47,499 nt of DNA from Candidatus Iainarchaeum sp. (GTDB taxonomy: Archaea > Iainarchaeota > Iainarchaeia > Iainarchaeales > GCA-2688035). The translations under genes and the position numbers were made by a program. The notes beneath the pieces were generated by a model. That model had not been told where the DNA came from. It saw only the letters and a list, made by a program, of their open reading frames with translations, and did not search any database. Positions 23,791-31,612 of this stretch are shown here, in pieces; position 1 is the first letter of the stretch, and each line of letters starts with the position of its first letter. The stretch covers positions 1 to 47,499 of the forward strand of contig JAFCCO010000012.1 of the NCBI GenBank assembly GCA_017610175.1, in the 5' to 3' direction.

Positions 23791-24738
23791 ATGGTTAAGG
23801 GAAAATGCGACAGATGCACGAAAAAGGCGGTTATTGATTTGCCTTACGGCCCGCATCAGTTCTGCAAGGAACACTTTGTTCGCTTTTTTGAAAAGCGTGT
23901 GAGAAAAACCTGCAGGGCCCACGACCTGATTGCGCCCGGGGAAAAAATTCTTGTCGCCTACTCAGGGGGAAAGGACAGTGCGGTTACACTGTACTTAGTC
24001 AACAAACTTTTTTCAAAGGTGAATGAAGTGCATGCGCTTCTCATTGATGAGGAGATTGAGGGCTACCGTGACAGGGCTTTGGATATTGCGGAGGCGAATT
24101 GCAGGGAATGGAAAATTCCCTTCACAAGAGTTTCATTTAAGGACGAGTTTGGAATCACAATGGTTGAGGTCATGCAGAAAACCGGCGCCAAAAAAAAGAT
24201 TGGAAGCACCTGCTCTTACTGCGGAGTTCTTCGCAGAAAACTGATGAACCAGTATTCAAAGAAGCTGAAGGCCAACAAGCTTGCGACAGGGCACAATCTT
24301 GATGACGAGGCACAAAGCATTTTGATGAATGTGTGTGAGGCCGACTTAAAGCGCTTTGTAAGGCTTGGGGCAAGGGCGGGAGTTTCCAGCATTAAAGGGC
24401 TGGTCCCAAGAATTAAACCCCTGTGGGAGTGCCCTGAAATTGAAATTATTTCCTTTGCAGGGTATGAGGGAATAAAATTTTACGAAGAGCAGTGCTGCCC
24501 GTTCAAATGGCAGGCTAAGAGGAATGATTTTCGCGCGATAATGAATCACCTTGAATCAAGCTATCCCGGAACAATGCATTCAATTCTCAGTTTTCTTAAA
24601 CAGGTCAAGCCAAAGCTTGCAGCAAAGAAAAAGGGGGTTAGAACGTTAAATTCGTGCAAGGAATGCGGCGAACCCTGCAATGGGGAAATTTGCCAGCCAT
24701 GCAAGCTAATTAAAAGAATTGTGGAAAAGAAAAGTTGA
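23791..24738 (+). CDS. ttuA: tRNA 2-thiolation enzyme (TtuA/Ncs6/CTU1 family)
   Basis: PP-loop ATP pyrophosphatase that adds sulfur to U54 or to the wobble U34 of tRNA. The order is N-terminal zinc finger (CDRC..FCKEH), helix, PP-loop YSGGKDS (57-63), then STCSYCGVLRR with paired Cys for an Fe-S cluster, TGHNLDDEAQS, and C-terminal zinc finger (CKECGEPCNGEICQPC). All catalytic elements are present. Length 315 is normal. The gene starts soon after a TATA-like region and ends just before tRNA-Val. A second PP-loop protein (30929-31555) may share the sulfur donor. Confidence 0.92.
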   Translation: MVKGKCDRCTKKAVIDLPYGPHQFCKEHFVRFFEKRVRKTCRAHDLIAPGEKILVAYSGGKDSAVTLYLVNKLFSKVNEVHALLIDEEIEGYRDRALDIAEANCREWKIPFTRVSFKDEFGITMVEVMQKTGAKKKIGSTCSYCGVLRRKLMNQYSKKLKANKLATGHNLDDEAQSILMNVCEADLKRFVRLGARAGVSSIKGLVPRIKPLWECPEIEIISFAGYEGIKFYEEQCCPFKWQAKRNDFRAIMNHLESSYPGTMHSILSFLKQVKPKLAAKKKGVRTLNSCKECGEPCNGEICQPCKLIKRIVEKKS

Positions 24739-24745
24739 TACGCAA

Positions 24746-24818
24746 GGGCCTGTGGTCTAGTGGTTATGACGTCCCGTTGACATCGGGGAGATCGGCGGTT
24801 CAATTCCGCCCAGGCCCA
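24746..24818 (+). tRNA. tRNA-Val (GAC)
   Basis: Full cloverleaf: acceptor GGGCCTG/CAGGCCC, D-stem GTC..GAC, anticodon stem TCCCG/CGGGG with loop TTGACAT (anticodon GAC), T-arm GGCGG-TTCAATT-CCGCC, discriminator A. No intron and no encoded CCA. Confidence 0.95.
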
Positions 24819-24828
24819 CTAAAAAAAG

Positions 24829-26670
24829 TTATTTCTTTTTTTGATTTTTATTTGGCGCTTTGTTTGCGGAAGCGGCTTTTTTGCCCATTCCCTTTTCGAG
24901 AACCACACCCATTTCTTCGGCAAACGTTCTCTCAAATTCCTCTAGTTCGGCAATCTTTTTGTCAATGAATTCAGCACTCTTCTTTGTTTGCTCATCCAGT
25001 GCCTTTGCCTTTTCATTCTCAACCCTAATTGCCTTGTTGAACTTTGCAACATTGAGCTCGATTACTTTAATGAACTGTTTTTTGAAGGATTCAAAGTCCT
25101 CTGCCTGCTGCTTGAATGTCGCAGGGTCAAAGTCATTCTTTACGGCCTGCTCAAGCTTGTCTATTTTTGCAATGCGTTCCTCAAGAGTTTTCTCAAGCCT
25201 CAGAATCTCATTAAAATGCTCCTTAATTTGGGCCTCCATTGCCTTCTGCGCGCTTCCGGTGTTTGCGGCCTTTACTTCAAGCCTCTTGTTCAAAAGCGCT
25301 TCCTTTGAATCAATCCTGTCATTAATTTGCTTTGAAAGTCCCTTCAAAGCTTCCTCGTTCAGCTTGCCTGTTTGCTCAATACGTGTTTTGAGTGCAGCCT
25401 CAAGCCGAGAAACTTCCTGAAGCTTTTCCTTTATCTGCATTTCAAGAGCTTTCTCCGTATCCCCCATCCCGCCTGCCTTGCTTTCAATCTTCTTGCTTAG
25501 TTCAGCCAGTTGTGTGGAAACCATTTCGTCAAGTTTTCTGGATGCACCGGACTTAAGCCCGTCAATTACGCTCAGGCCAACCTCAAGTGTTTTGTTAACG
25601 CGCTCGTCTATGTCCCTTACTTTTGCATTTGCAGCATCAATTGATTCCTGCTGTGCGCTCTTTGACTTTATGAGTTCAGAGTTCATTTCGCTTACAAGCT
25701 TGTTCTTTGTTTCGGAAATTTCCTTCAGTTGTGACTCGGCATCTTTTAAGAATTCGGTGTGCTTTTGCTTTGCCGCTTCAATTGCATTAATCTGCTTTGC
25801 GATGTCTTCACTTATTGCCTTCATTTGCTTTATCTTTTCGTCAATCAAAACCTCAAGCTCTTTTTCTTTTGCCTCAAGCTGGGTGTTAATCTTGTCCAAA
25901 AAAAGGCTTTGCTGTGACTCAAAAAGAACCTGAATTTTGTCAACTTCCTTCTTTGCAATTTCGTCCGCCTTCTTTGTAAGTACAGTGTCGATTTCTTTGC
26001 GTATCTTTTTGATTTCGATTAGCTTATCATCAACAGATGCAAGAATTCCCGTTTCCCAAACCTTTGAGAGATCAACAGATGTGCTTGAAGTTGGCTTTGG
26101 AGTGGGAGCCTGTGCGGGAACAGGAGCAGGCTTTGGAGCAGGTTCCTCTTTTTGGGGAAGGTTTGCCGCAAAGAACTCCTTGCTTTTCTCAACAGGAGCG
26201 GGCTTGGGGGCGGGAGCGGGCTTTTCTTCGGTTACGCCCTGCTGTTCCGAGATTTGCTCAACCATTTCAGCGGTTTTAAGCTTTTCTTCCTTTGTGCCCT
26301 CTTTTGTTTTTCCCATTCTTTCTTCAAGCCAGTTCATCGCGCTCTTCTTTTTCTCAACGGACTGTTTTGCAGGCGCGGGCTTTGAAGGCACCGGCTTTGG
26401 GGACGGCATTGGCTTTTGCAGCGGGACAGGAGCGGGCTTTGGAGTGGGAGCCTGGGCTGGAGCCGGTTTTGCCGCAGGAATTGAATTGGCAGGGGGTAGT
26501 TTTTGGGCTGCATCCTCAGCAATCTGCTTTTTTGCTTCCCTAATTATTTGCCTTGCGTCACGCGGGCCTATGCCTACCTCTTTAAGATTTATGATAATTT
26601 CGTCGTCTGAAAGCTTTAGTGAAACAAGCTTCTTGACGCTATCTACGACTATCTTTTTCTTATCGACCAT
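24829..26670 (-). CDS. Long coiled-coil protein with Pro/Ala linkers
   Basis: 613 residues, unknown family. Residues ~1-50 form a small domain (VVDSVKKLVSLKLSDDEIIINLKEVGIGPRDARQIIREAKK) of the kind found at the start of many DPANN proteins. Residues ~55-215 are low-complexity linkers of PAP/PKP repeats with a short helix WLEERMGKTKEGTKEE between. From ~220 to 590 it is an almost unbroken heptad-type helix. Two related segments (KALEMQIKEKLQEVSRLEAAL, KAMEAQIKEHFNEILRLEKTL) indicate internal duplication. The C-terminus is basic. No membrane helix or ATP site. Possible roles are structural or tethering, like a cell-division or chromosome-organising protein; these are guesses. It is minus strand and ends against tRNA-Val; tRNA-Ala lies just upstream. 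Confidence 0.8.
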   Translation of the reverse strand: MVDKKKIVVDSVKKLVSLKLSDDEIIINLKEVGIGPRDARQIIREAKKQIAEDAAQKLPPANSIPAAKPAPAQAPTPKPAPVPLQKPMPSPKPVPSKPAPAKQSVEKKKSAMNWLEERMGKTKEGTKEEKLKTAEMVEQISEQQGVTEEKPAPAPKPAPVEKSKEFFAANLPQKEEPAPKPAPVPAQAPTPKPTSSTSVDLSKVWETGILASVDDKLIEIKKIRKEIDTVLTKKADEIAKKEVDKIQVLFESQQSLFLDKINTQLEAKEKELEVLIDEKIKQMKAISEDIAKQINAIEAAKQKHTEFLKDAESQLKEISETKNKLVSEMNSELIKSKSAQQESIDAANAKVRDIDERVNKTLEVGLSVIDGLKSGASRKLDEMVSTQLAELSKKIESKAGGMGDTEKALEMQIKEKLQEVSRLEAALKTRIEQTGKLNEEALKGLSKQINDRIDSKEALLNKRLEVKAANTGSAQKAMEAQIKEHFNEILRLEKTLEERIAKIDKLEQAVKNDFDPATFKQQAEDFESFKKQFIKVIELNVAKFNKAIRVENEKAKALDEQTKKSAEFIDKKIAELEEFERTFAEEMGVVLEKGMGKKAASANKAPNKNQKKK

Positions 26671-26789
26671 AAGCGAATAAAGAAGGGCTAAAGGAGTATA
26701 AAAGAATTTAGTTTCCGAAATTTGCCTTGCCCAAGAATCGGTTTTCTCTTTGCGGCATGATTTTTCTTTTTTTTAAAAAAAAGTGGAAG

Positions 26790-26861
26790 TGGACCCTCCG
26801 GGAATTGAACCCGGGATCTCCCGATTGCCAACCGAGCGTCATACCACTAGACTAAGGGCCC
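26790..26861 (-). tRNA. tRNA-Ala (GGC)
   Basis: On the minus strand: acceptor GGGCCCT/AGGGTCC with a G3-U70 pair, the hallmark of tRNA-Ala; anticodon loop TTGGCAA (anticodon GGC); T-arm CCGGG-TTCAATT-CCCGG; discriminator A. The GCC triplet on the plus strand should not be read as tRNA-Gly, because the GGTTCAA motif is only on the minus strand. Located between the coiled-coil gene and LSm. Confidence 0.9.
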
Positions 26862-26922
26862 CTTTACCTAAAGAAAACTAGGTGGGCAATTTTTTTAAAT
26901 TGCATTACTCAAAGTTTTAGCC

Positions 26923-27141
26923 CTATGGGTTGATGAGAATCACGCTGTCTCCGCGCACCATAAGCTTACCGTACTTGGTTTTTGCTTCTCCGTTCTCAAG
27001 CTGCTCTGCATTTTCGAGAACTAAGTTCATGTGCACGTCAAACGCTTGGAGTGTTCCCCTGACTTGGCTGTTTCCTTTGAGCACAACAAGCACTTCTTTG
27101 CCTATTGCGTCGTTCAGCAGATCAAAAGGTCTGTTTGCCAT
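26923..27141 (-). CDS. Sm-like archaeal protein (SmAP/LSm)
   Basis: 72 residues. Sm1 motif: GKEVLVVLKGNSQVRGTLQAFDVHMNLVLENAE, Sm2: KLMVRGDSVILI. Archaeal Sm proteins form heptameric rings that bind U-rich RNA and tRNAs. Follows MinD by about 14 bases on the same strand. Confidence 0.95.
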   Translation of the reverse strand: MANRPFDLLNDAIGKEVLVVLKGNSQVRGTLQAFDVHMNLVLENAEQLENGEAKTKYGKLMVRGDSVILINP

Positions 27142-27155
27142 TGTTTGATTCCTCC

Positions 27156-27983
27156 TTACATTGTTTGGTTCTTAATTTCGACCGCGCTGGCCTTTTTCTT
27201 CTTTTTGAATATTGAAAATAATCTTGCAAAGAATCCTTGCTTCTTTGGTTTGAGCTGTCCGGCCTCAAGCTTTGCGCCTGAAAGCTTTGCAGCCATTTTT
27301 TTGATTGCGATTGATGCAGGTGAGTGCGGTTTCCTAATTAGCACAGGGGAAACGCTTTCCTGCATATAGCTTTTTCTAACTTCACCGTCGTATGGAATCA
27401 GGCCGTAAACCGGAAGCTCAAGCATTTTCATTATGTCCTCGTCACTTATCTCGCCCTTTTCACCCCGCAGGAAGTTGAGAATTATTCCAATCGGATTGCT
27501 TCCGATTCTTTGCGAAACAATCTTTGTTTTGAGCACATCCGCAATGCTTGGGCTGTTTGGCATTGTGACAAGCAAAACTTCGTCTGCTGCCGCAAGCGCA
27601 GCCATAACCGTTTTTTCTATTCCTGCGGGAGCGTCCAGCAAAACAAAATCATAGTTGTCGGCAACCTGCCTTATTACCGCTTCAAGCCTTTCAGGGTCAA
27701 CTCTTCTGTAACTCTCCATACTAAGGCCGCTTGGAATGAAGTTTATTCCTGACGGGCCGTCGTAGATTGCGTCGTGAACATTGCTTTCCCCAAGCAAGAC
27801 ATCGTGCAATGTAATGGGGGATGACTGCATTCCGAGAAGAAGGCTTAAGTTTGCCATTGCAACATCTGCATCAACGAGAAGAACGCGAAATTTCATTTGC
27901 GCCAGCGCAATCCCTAAATTGGCTGTGATGGTTGTTTTTCCAACCCCTCCCTTTCCCGATGCGATTGTTATTATTCTTACCAT
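27156..27983 (-). CDS. minD: MinD/ParA-family ATPase
   Basis: 275-residue deviant Walker A ATPase. ASGKGGVGKTT (8-18) binds ATP, LLVDADVAMANLSLLLG and DFVLLDAPAGIEK follow. C-terminal tail FFARLFSIFKKKKKASAVEI resembles a membrane-targeting amphipathic helix with basic flank, as in MinD. It places protein complexes on the membrane or DNA. Downstream of the roadblock-like and DUF2226-like genes with a gap of 84 bases that holds a TATA-like element, so it may have its own promoter as well. Confidence 0.93.
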   Translation of the reverse strand: MVRIITIASGKGGVGKTTITANLGIALAQMKFRVLLVDADVAMANLSLLLGMQSSPITLHDVLLGESNVHDAIYDGPSGINFIPSGLSMESYRRVDPERLEAVIRQVADNYDFVLLDAPAGIEKTVMAALAAADEVLLVTMPNSPSIADVLKTKIVSQRIGSNPIGIILNFLRGEKGEISDEDIMKMLELPVYGLIPYDGEVRKSYMQESVSPVLIRKPHSPASIAIKKMAAKLSGAKLEAGQLKPKKQGFFARLFSIFKKKKKASAVEIKNQTM

Positions 27984-28067
27984 ATTTCAAAACCTGGAGA
28001 TAGTATAGGTTTAATGCATTATATTGCTTAAAAAGCTTTTGGGGAGAAAAGAACCTTTTTCTTTTGC

Positions 28068-28544
28068 TCAGCTGCCCTGCTTTACCTTAATTGTTTTTAC
28101 CATAAAACTTTCTATTTCCTTTGCAAGCGCCTTAAGCTCTATGTTTGAGAGTGAAGAGGGAGCCCTAACAATGTATGTTTTGCCATTGAACGGGAAAAGC
28201 ATGAACCAGCTTCCAACCCCTTTTATGAGAACGCTTTCAGGCGTTGCGAGTTCCGAGTCTATGAAGCGCAGCAGCATGTTTGCCGAGCTTGCTTCGTCGT
28301 GCCCGTTTCCCTCGCTGCTTACCACAAGCTCACCCTCAGAGCTAACAACAGTTATGCTGTCAACAAGGTGTTTTTTCTTAAGTTCGGCAAGAAGGGTGTT
28401 CATGTCTTCTCCACTTAAGTCAAACCTATGCCTTGAAAGGAAATCGTTTAACATCTCAAGTTGTTCGTAGGGGACTGTGGTGTCATCCATGTCAAGAATG
28501 CTTGCCGCAACCATCCTGAAAAGCATTCCAATCCTCGAAATCAT
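28068..28544 (-). CDS. Roadblock/LC7-like small protein (suspected)
   Basis: 158 residues with no motif that fixes a name. After a helical first part (~1-55), the region VDSITVVSSEGELVVSSEG, then helix SANMLLRFIDSEL, then ESVLIKGVGSWFMLFPFNGKTYIVRAP and helix NIELKALAKEIESFM follows the beta-alpha-beta-beta-beta-alpha plan of Roadblock/LC7 domains, which regulate small GTPases and ParA-like ATPases. It starts one base after the stop of the DUF2226-like gene, and MinD lies downstream. No small Ras-like GTPase was found in the window. The fold is inferred from pattern only. Confidence 0.5.
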   Translation of the reverse strand: MISRIGMLFRMVAASILDMDDTTVPYEQLEMLNDFLSRHRFDLSGEDMNTLLAELKKKHLVDSITVVSSEGELVVSSEGNGHDEASSANMLLRFIDSELATPESVLIKGVGSWFMLFPFNGKTYIVRAPSSLSNIELKALAKEIESFMVKTIKVKQGS

Positions 28545-29036
28545 TTATTTCATGCCCCCAAGTCCAAGTTTTTTGAATAAGTCAAATTTTGATTCCTTTT
28601 TCTTAAGTTCATCCGCAATGTGCTTGTCGGCAATGTTTTCATTGTACTGCTTTGGGAAAATCTTTTCAAGATCAAGAATTGAAAGATGCGCATCCATCTC
28701 AATTTTGTCGTTGAACGCAACAATTAATTCAACCTGTTGGCGGCTTAGCTTTGCAACATCCATTACCCCAAACGTGGCCAGCCCAGAATTAAGCAAAAGC
28801 CCGAGCGCCGTGCCCCCAAAAACCGCTTTGTTGAAACTCAGGTATTCATAGATTGCACCTATTGCCTTTCCGCCCTCAATAATCATGAGCCCTTCCTCAA
28901 CCCCGTTTTGCCCCTCGGACGTCAGCACTATATAGCCTGTGAACGATTCACGCATTAGCAGTGAAATTTTTGCGGAAAGGTTTGTTTCCTTTAACGGCAC
29001 GTTTTCCTCGATTATTTCACCGACAGGTATGTTCAT
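28545..29036 (-). CDS. DUF2226-like protein
   Basis: 163 residues. ISLLMRESFTGYIVLTSEGQNGVEEGLMIIEGGKAIGAIYEYLSFNKAVFGGTALGLLLNSG matches the DUF2226/PatA-N-like layout in which a small globular domain has FxGYV..S and LLFxxGxPVAA-type segments. The acidic-basic C-terminus (EKIFPKQYN..KKKESKFDLFKKLGLG) is a flexible tail. Function unknown; relatives occur beside signalling and polarity genes. Its ATG overlaps the NYN stop (ATGA), and the next gene starts right after its stop, so three genes are tightly coupled. Confidence 0.5.
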   Translation of the reverse strand: MNIPVGEIIEENVPLKETNLSAKISLLMRESFTGYIVLTSEGQNGVEEGLMIIEGGKAIGAIYEYLSFNKAVFGGTALGLLLNSGLATFGVMDVAKLSRQQVELIVAFNDKIEMDAHLSILDLEKIFPKQYNENIADKHIADELKKKESKFDLFKKLGLGGMK

Positions 29037-29503
29037 CTTTTGCCACCGAGCACTATTATTTGGTCCGCCGTGTTTTTTAAAGCTGCCGCTGAGGCCTCTT
29101 CAGCCAAAACAACGATTGTTTCCTTGCCGCGCCCCTTTGCACGCACTATTACAGGCAAAAAATCAGAATCCCTTGTCACAAATGCAATTGAGTGGATTGA
29201 CTGGTTGAAGCAGCATTCGGTTGCGGCAACAGCCATTGCAACATCTATGTCGCCAACCGTTATGATTGATTCAAATCCCTGGTTCACAACAGCCTCAACC
29301 AATTTGTTTGAAGCAAACTGGTTTAGGAAAACTTTTGCTATCTTGATGTTGCCGTGCTTTTGCAGCACGGTTTTTACGTCCTCCAAATCAATGCCAAGTT
29401 CTTTTCGCAAAATGTTTGGCCCGTCAACAAAAACAGCTATGTTTTTCTCTTTCTTTGGCTTTACAACGGAACCGATTTTTTTCCTTACATTTTCAAAAAC
29501 CAC
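29033..29503 (-). CDS. NYN-domain ribonuclease-like protein (LabA/TIGR00288 type)
   Basis: PIN-like NYN domain: NIAVFVDGPNILRKELG (first catalytic Asp), KVFLNQFAS, GFESIITVGDIDVAMAVAATE (second Asp), IAFVTRDSDFLPVIVRAKGRGKETIVV (last acidic residues). These residues fit a metal-dependent RNase. The frame is open up to ATG 29620, but the extra N-terminal part looks unlike the family and lies over the IF5A promoter. The GTG at 29503 has a GGAAGGG site and TATA-like sequences upstream, so I chose it; TTG 29509 is also possible. The first gene of the NYN/DUF2226/roadblock-like/MinD/LSm series. Confidence 0.8.
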   Translation of the reverse strand: MVFENVRKKIGSVVKPKKEKNIAVFVDGPNILRKELGIDLEDVKTVLQKHGNIKIAKVFLNQFASNKLVEAVVNQGFESIITVGDIDVAMAVAATECCFNQSIHSIAFVTRDSDFLPVIVRAKGRGKETIVVLAEEASAAALKNTADQIIVLGGKR

Positions 29504-29648
29504 TGCCAACCCTTCCCTTCTTTGTTTTCCGGCTAATTCTGTAAATAAAAAGGGGGATAACTTTATTAAAACTGTATCAATTTTCAGGGGATATGGGAAA
29601 GGTTTTTTAATAGAATTCATTTAATTGTTGTTGTAAGGTGTTTTGCTT

Positions 29649-30047
29649 ATGGTTGACGGAGAAAAGAAATTTTCAACAGCCGGTTCTTTGAAGCCGGGCA
29701 GTTTTGTTCTGATTGAGGGAACCGTTTGCCAGGTAAAAAGCGTCGACAAGTCAAAGCCCGGAAAGCACGGTTCTGCAAAAGTGAGAATTGTTGCCTTTGA
29801 CATATTCACCGACCAGAAGAGAAACCTGCTGAAGTCAACCAGTGCTGATGTTGAGGTGCCAATAATTTCAAGAAGCCAGGGCCAGGTTACGGCCGTTCAG
29901 GGAAGCCAGCTGCAGCTGATGGACCTGGAGAGTTACGAAATGTTTTCCTGCCCGAAGCCAAAGGACCTTGCTATTGAGCAGGGCGGAAACGTTGAATACA
30001 TAAAGTGGGGCTCACTGGTAAAAGTCACAAGAAAGAGAAGCGAGTGA
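29649..30047 (+). CDS. eif5a: Translation initiation factor 5A
   Basis: 132-residue hypusine-containing elongation/initiation factor that helps ribosomes through poly-Pro stretches. SVDKSKPGKHGSAKVRIVAFDIFT has the loop with Lys39, the lysine changed to (deoxy)hypusine, with the family's TG replaced by PG. The C-terminal OB-fold follows. AAGGTG precedes ATG 29649; TTG 29643 would be an alternative. Deoxyhypusine synthesis uses spermidine, made from agmatine or putrescine; the arginase/agmatinase-family gene lies 80 bases downstream. Confidence 0.95.
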   Translation: MVDGEKKFSTAGSLKPGSFVLIEGTVCQVKSVDKSKPGKHGSAKVRIVAFDIFTDQKRNLLKSTSADVEVPIISRSQGQVTAVQGSQLQLMDLESYEMFSCPKPKDLAIEQGGNVEYIKWGSLVKVTRKRSE

Positions 30048-30127
30048 ATTAATCTTCTTTAACATTATTGCAGCCGTACCTATGCAATGGTGCGAATTTA
30101 ACTTCTTTTTCCACCTATTTTTTTATT

Positions 30128-30892
30128 ATGAGAATAGTTAGCGTTCCATCCGAACAAGGAAACCTTGACAAGAACAAGGGCTGCTCAAAGGCACCGCCCC
30201 TTATTATTGGAGATTTGGAATGTGAAACCGCAGAGATAATCGCGGGCGATTTTGAGGGAACGGACAAATCAATTTACAAAAAGGCAAGGGCTGTTTTGAG
30301 TGAGGGGCGCGCACTCTTTGTGGGCGGGGACCACTCAATCTCATACCCTTTGGTGAAGGCGTTTTCTGAAACTGCCGGGGGAAAAAGGGCGCTTGTTGTT
30401 TTTGACGCGCACCCTGACTGCGTGCAGTTCTTTAAGCCCTTGAGCCACGAGGACTGGGTGCAGGGTGTTGTGGAGGAAAATTTTGTTGAACCGAAAAATG
30501 TGCTGCTTATAGGGGTTCGCAAAACCCACGAGCTTGAGCGCGAGTACCTGAAAAAAAGGGGCATAACAGTTTTGAGCGCAACTGAAGTTAAGAGCGCACC
30601 AAAGCAGGCGCTTGAAAAGCTGTTGAAGCTTGTTGCGCTGAACAATTCAATCTACGTAAGCGTTGACATTGATGCGTTTGACCCAAACATCGCGCCCGGA
30701 ACGGGTTATCTTGAAAGCAACGGCTTGGATGAGACCAAGTTTTTTGTGCTCTTTGATGCATTGCTTAAAAGCAAGAAAGTAAAAGCAGTTGATTTGGTTG
30801 AGGTCAACCCATCCAAGGACAAAGAGGGCAAGACCGTTGAACTTGCGCAAAAGATTCTTGAGCGGGCAATTCAAAATTGGGCTTTGGATTAA
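30128..30892 (+). CDS. Arginase/agmatinase-family ureohydrolase
   Basis: About 254 residues from ATG 30128, behind a short leader. Binuclear Mn centre residues: GGDHS (His), VVFDAHPDC (Asp-x-His-x-Asp), and SVDIDAFDPNIAPGTG with two Asp; this is the full ureohydrolase signature. The protein is short (arginases ~300), with a reduced N-terminus. It may act on agmatine to give putrescine for the polyamine and hypusine route, supported by the neighbour IF5A, but arginine or guanidinobutyrate cannot be excluded. Confidence 0.88.
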   Translation: MRIVSVPSEQGNLDKNKGCSKAPPLIIGDLECETAEIIAGDFEGTDKSIYKKARAVLSEGRALFVGGDHSISYPLVKAFSETAGGKRALVVFDAHPDCVQFFKPLSHEDWVQGVVEENFVEPKNVLLIGVRKTHELEREYLKKRGITVLSATEVKSAPKQALEKLLKLVALNNSIYVSVDIDAFDPNIAPGTGYLESNGLDETKFFVLFDALLKSKKVKAVDLVEVNPSKDKEGKTVELAQKILERAIQNWALD

Positions 30893-30928
30893 AGAAAGTT
30901 TGCTGCAGTAAAATTAATGTGATTTTAT

Positions 30929-31555
30929 ATGGTTAAGGCACTTGCACTTGTTTCAGGGGGAATAGACAGCATTGTGGCTGTGGCCCTTGCACTGGAGCAG
31001 GGGATGGAAATTGAAATGCTGCATTTTTCAACTGTCCCCCTTGGAAACACCCGTGGCCTGGAGAAAACAAAGCTTCTTGCAAGAACGCTTGGGGAAAAGT
31101 TTGGGCAGAAAATAAAGGTTGGGGTTGCCCCCCATGGAAACACTCTTTTTGCGATTGCAAAAAACTGCCACCGCAAGTACTCGTGTGTGCTTTGCAGAAG
31201 AATTATGCTGCGCGCGGCCTCAAGAATTGCCGAAAAGCGCGGCGCAAGCGCACTTATTACAGGTGAAGCAATCGGGCAGGTTGCTTCGCAAACTTTATTC
31301 AATTTGAATGCAGAGCACTCGGCATCACTTGTTCCAATCATAAGGCCGCTTATTGGAATGGACAAGCTTGAGATTGAAAGGCTTGCAAAGGAATTCGGAA
31401 CATTTGAAACAAGCATTCTCCCAAGTGCATGCTGTTCAATTCCCGCAAAGCCGGCCACAAAGGCAACAAGTGAAAAGGTTGAGCAGGAAGAGAAAAGGCT
31501 TAATGTTAACGAGCTTGTGGAAAAAGAACTTGAAAAGGCCGATTTTTCCGAATGA
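30929..31555 (+). CDS. ThiI-type PP-loop domain, without THUMP
   Basis: 208 residues. Starts VKALALVSGGIDSIVA, the PP-loop (SGGIDS). CHRKYSCVLCRRIMLRAA, ALITGEAIGQVASQTLFNL and HSASLVPIIRPLIGMDKLEIERLAKEFGTFE are the typical C-terminal half of ThiI, the enzyme of 4-thiouridine at U8 (and thiazole sulfur transfer in some bacteria). The THUMP and N-terminal domains that bind tRNA are absent, so an external tRNA-binding partner is needed. No rhodanese domain. C-terminal Cys pair CCSIPAKP may act in sulfur transfer. The gene follows the ureohydrolase with a 36-base gap. Confidence 0.8.
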   Translation: MVKALALVSGGIDSIVAVALALEQGMEIEMLHFSTVPLGNTRGLEKTKLLARTLGEKFGQKIKVGVAPHGNTLFAIAKNCHRKYSCVLCRRIMLRAASRIAEKRGASALITGEAIGQVASQTLFNLNAEHSASLVPIIRPLIGMDKLEIERLAKEFGTFETSILPSACCSIPAKPATKATSEKVEQEEKRLNVNELVEKELEKADFSE

Positions 31556-31612
31556 AAATAATTAAATAGGACATTCTGCCTTATTGAATCAATTCGCTGT
31601 GAGGTGAGGCAC

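Noticed and set aside
25478-26680. Plus-strand frames opposite the coiled-coil gene
   Set aside because: Ser/Phe-rich and Gly/Ala-rich shadow frames of the Lys/Glu and Pro/Ala repeats.
26790-26861. tRNA-Gly (GCC) on the plus strand
   Set aside because: The GGTTCAA T-loop is only on the minus strand, where the anticodon reads GGC and the acceptor has G3-U70; the right call is tRNA-Ala.
29504-29620. N-terminal 39-residue extension of the NYN protein
   Set aside because: Overlaps the IF5A promoter, lacks a ribosome binding site and does not look like the family; a start at GTG 29503 is better.
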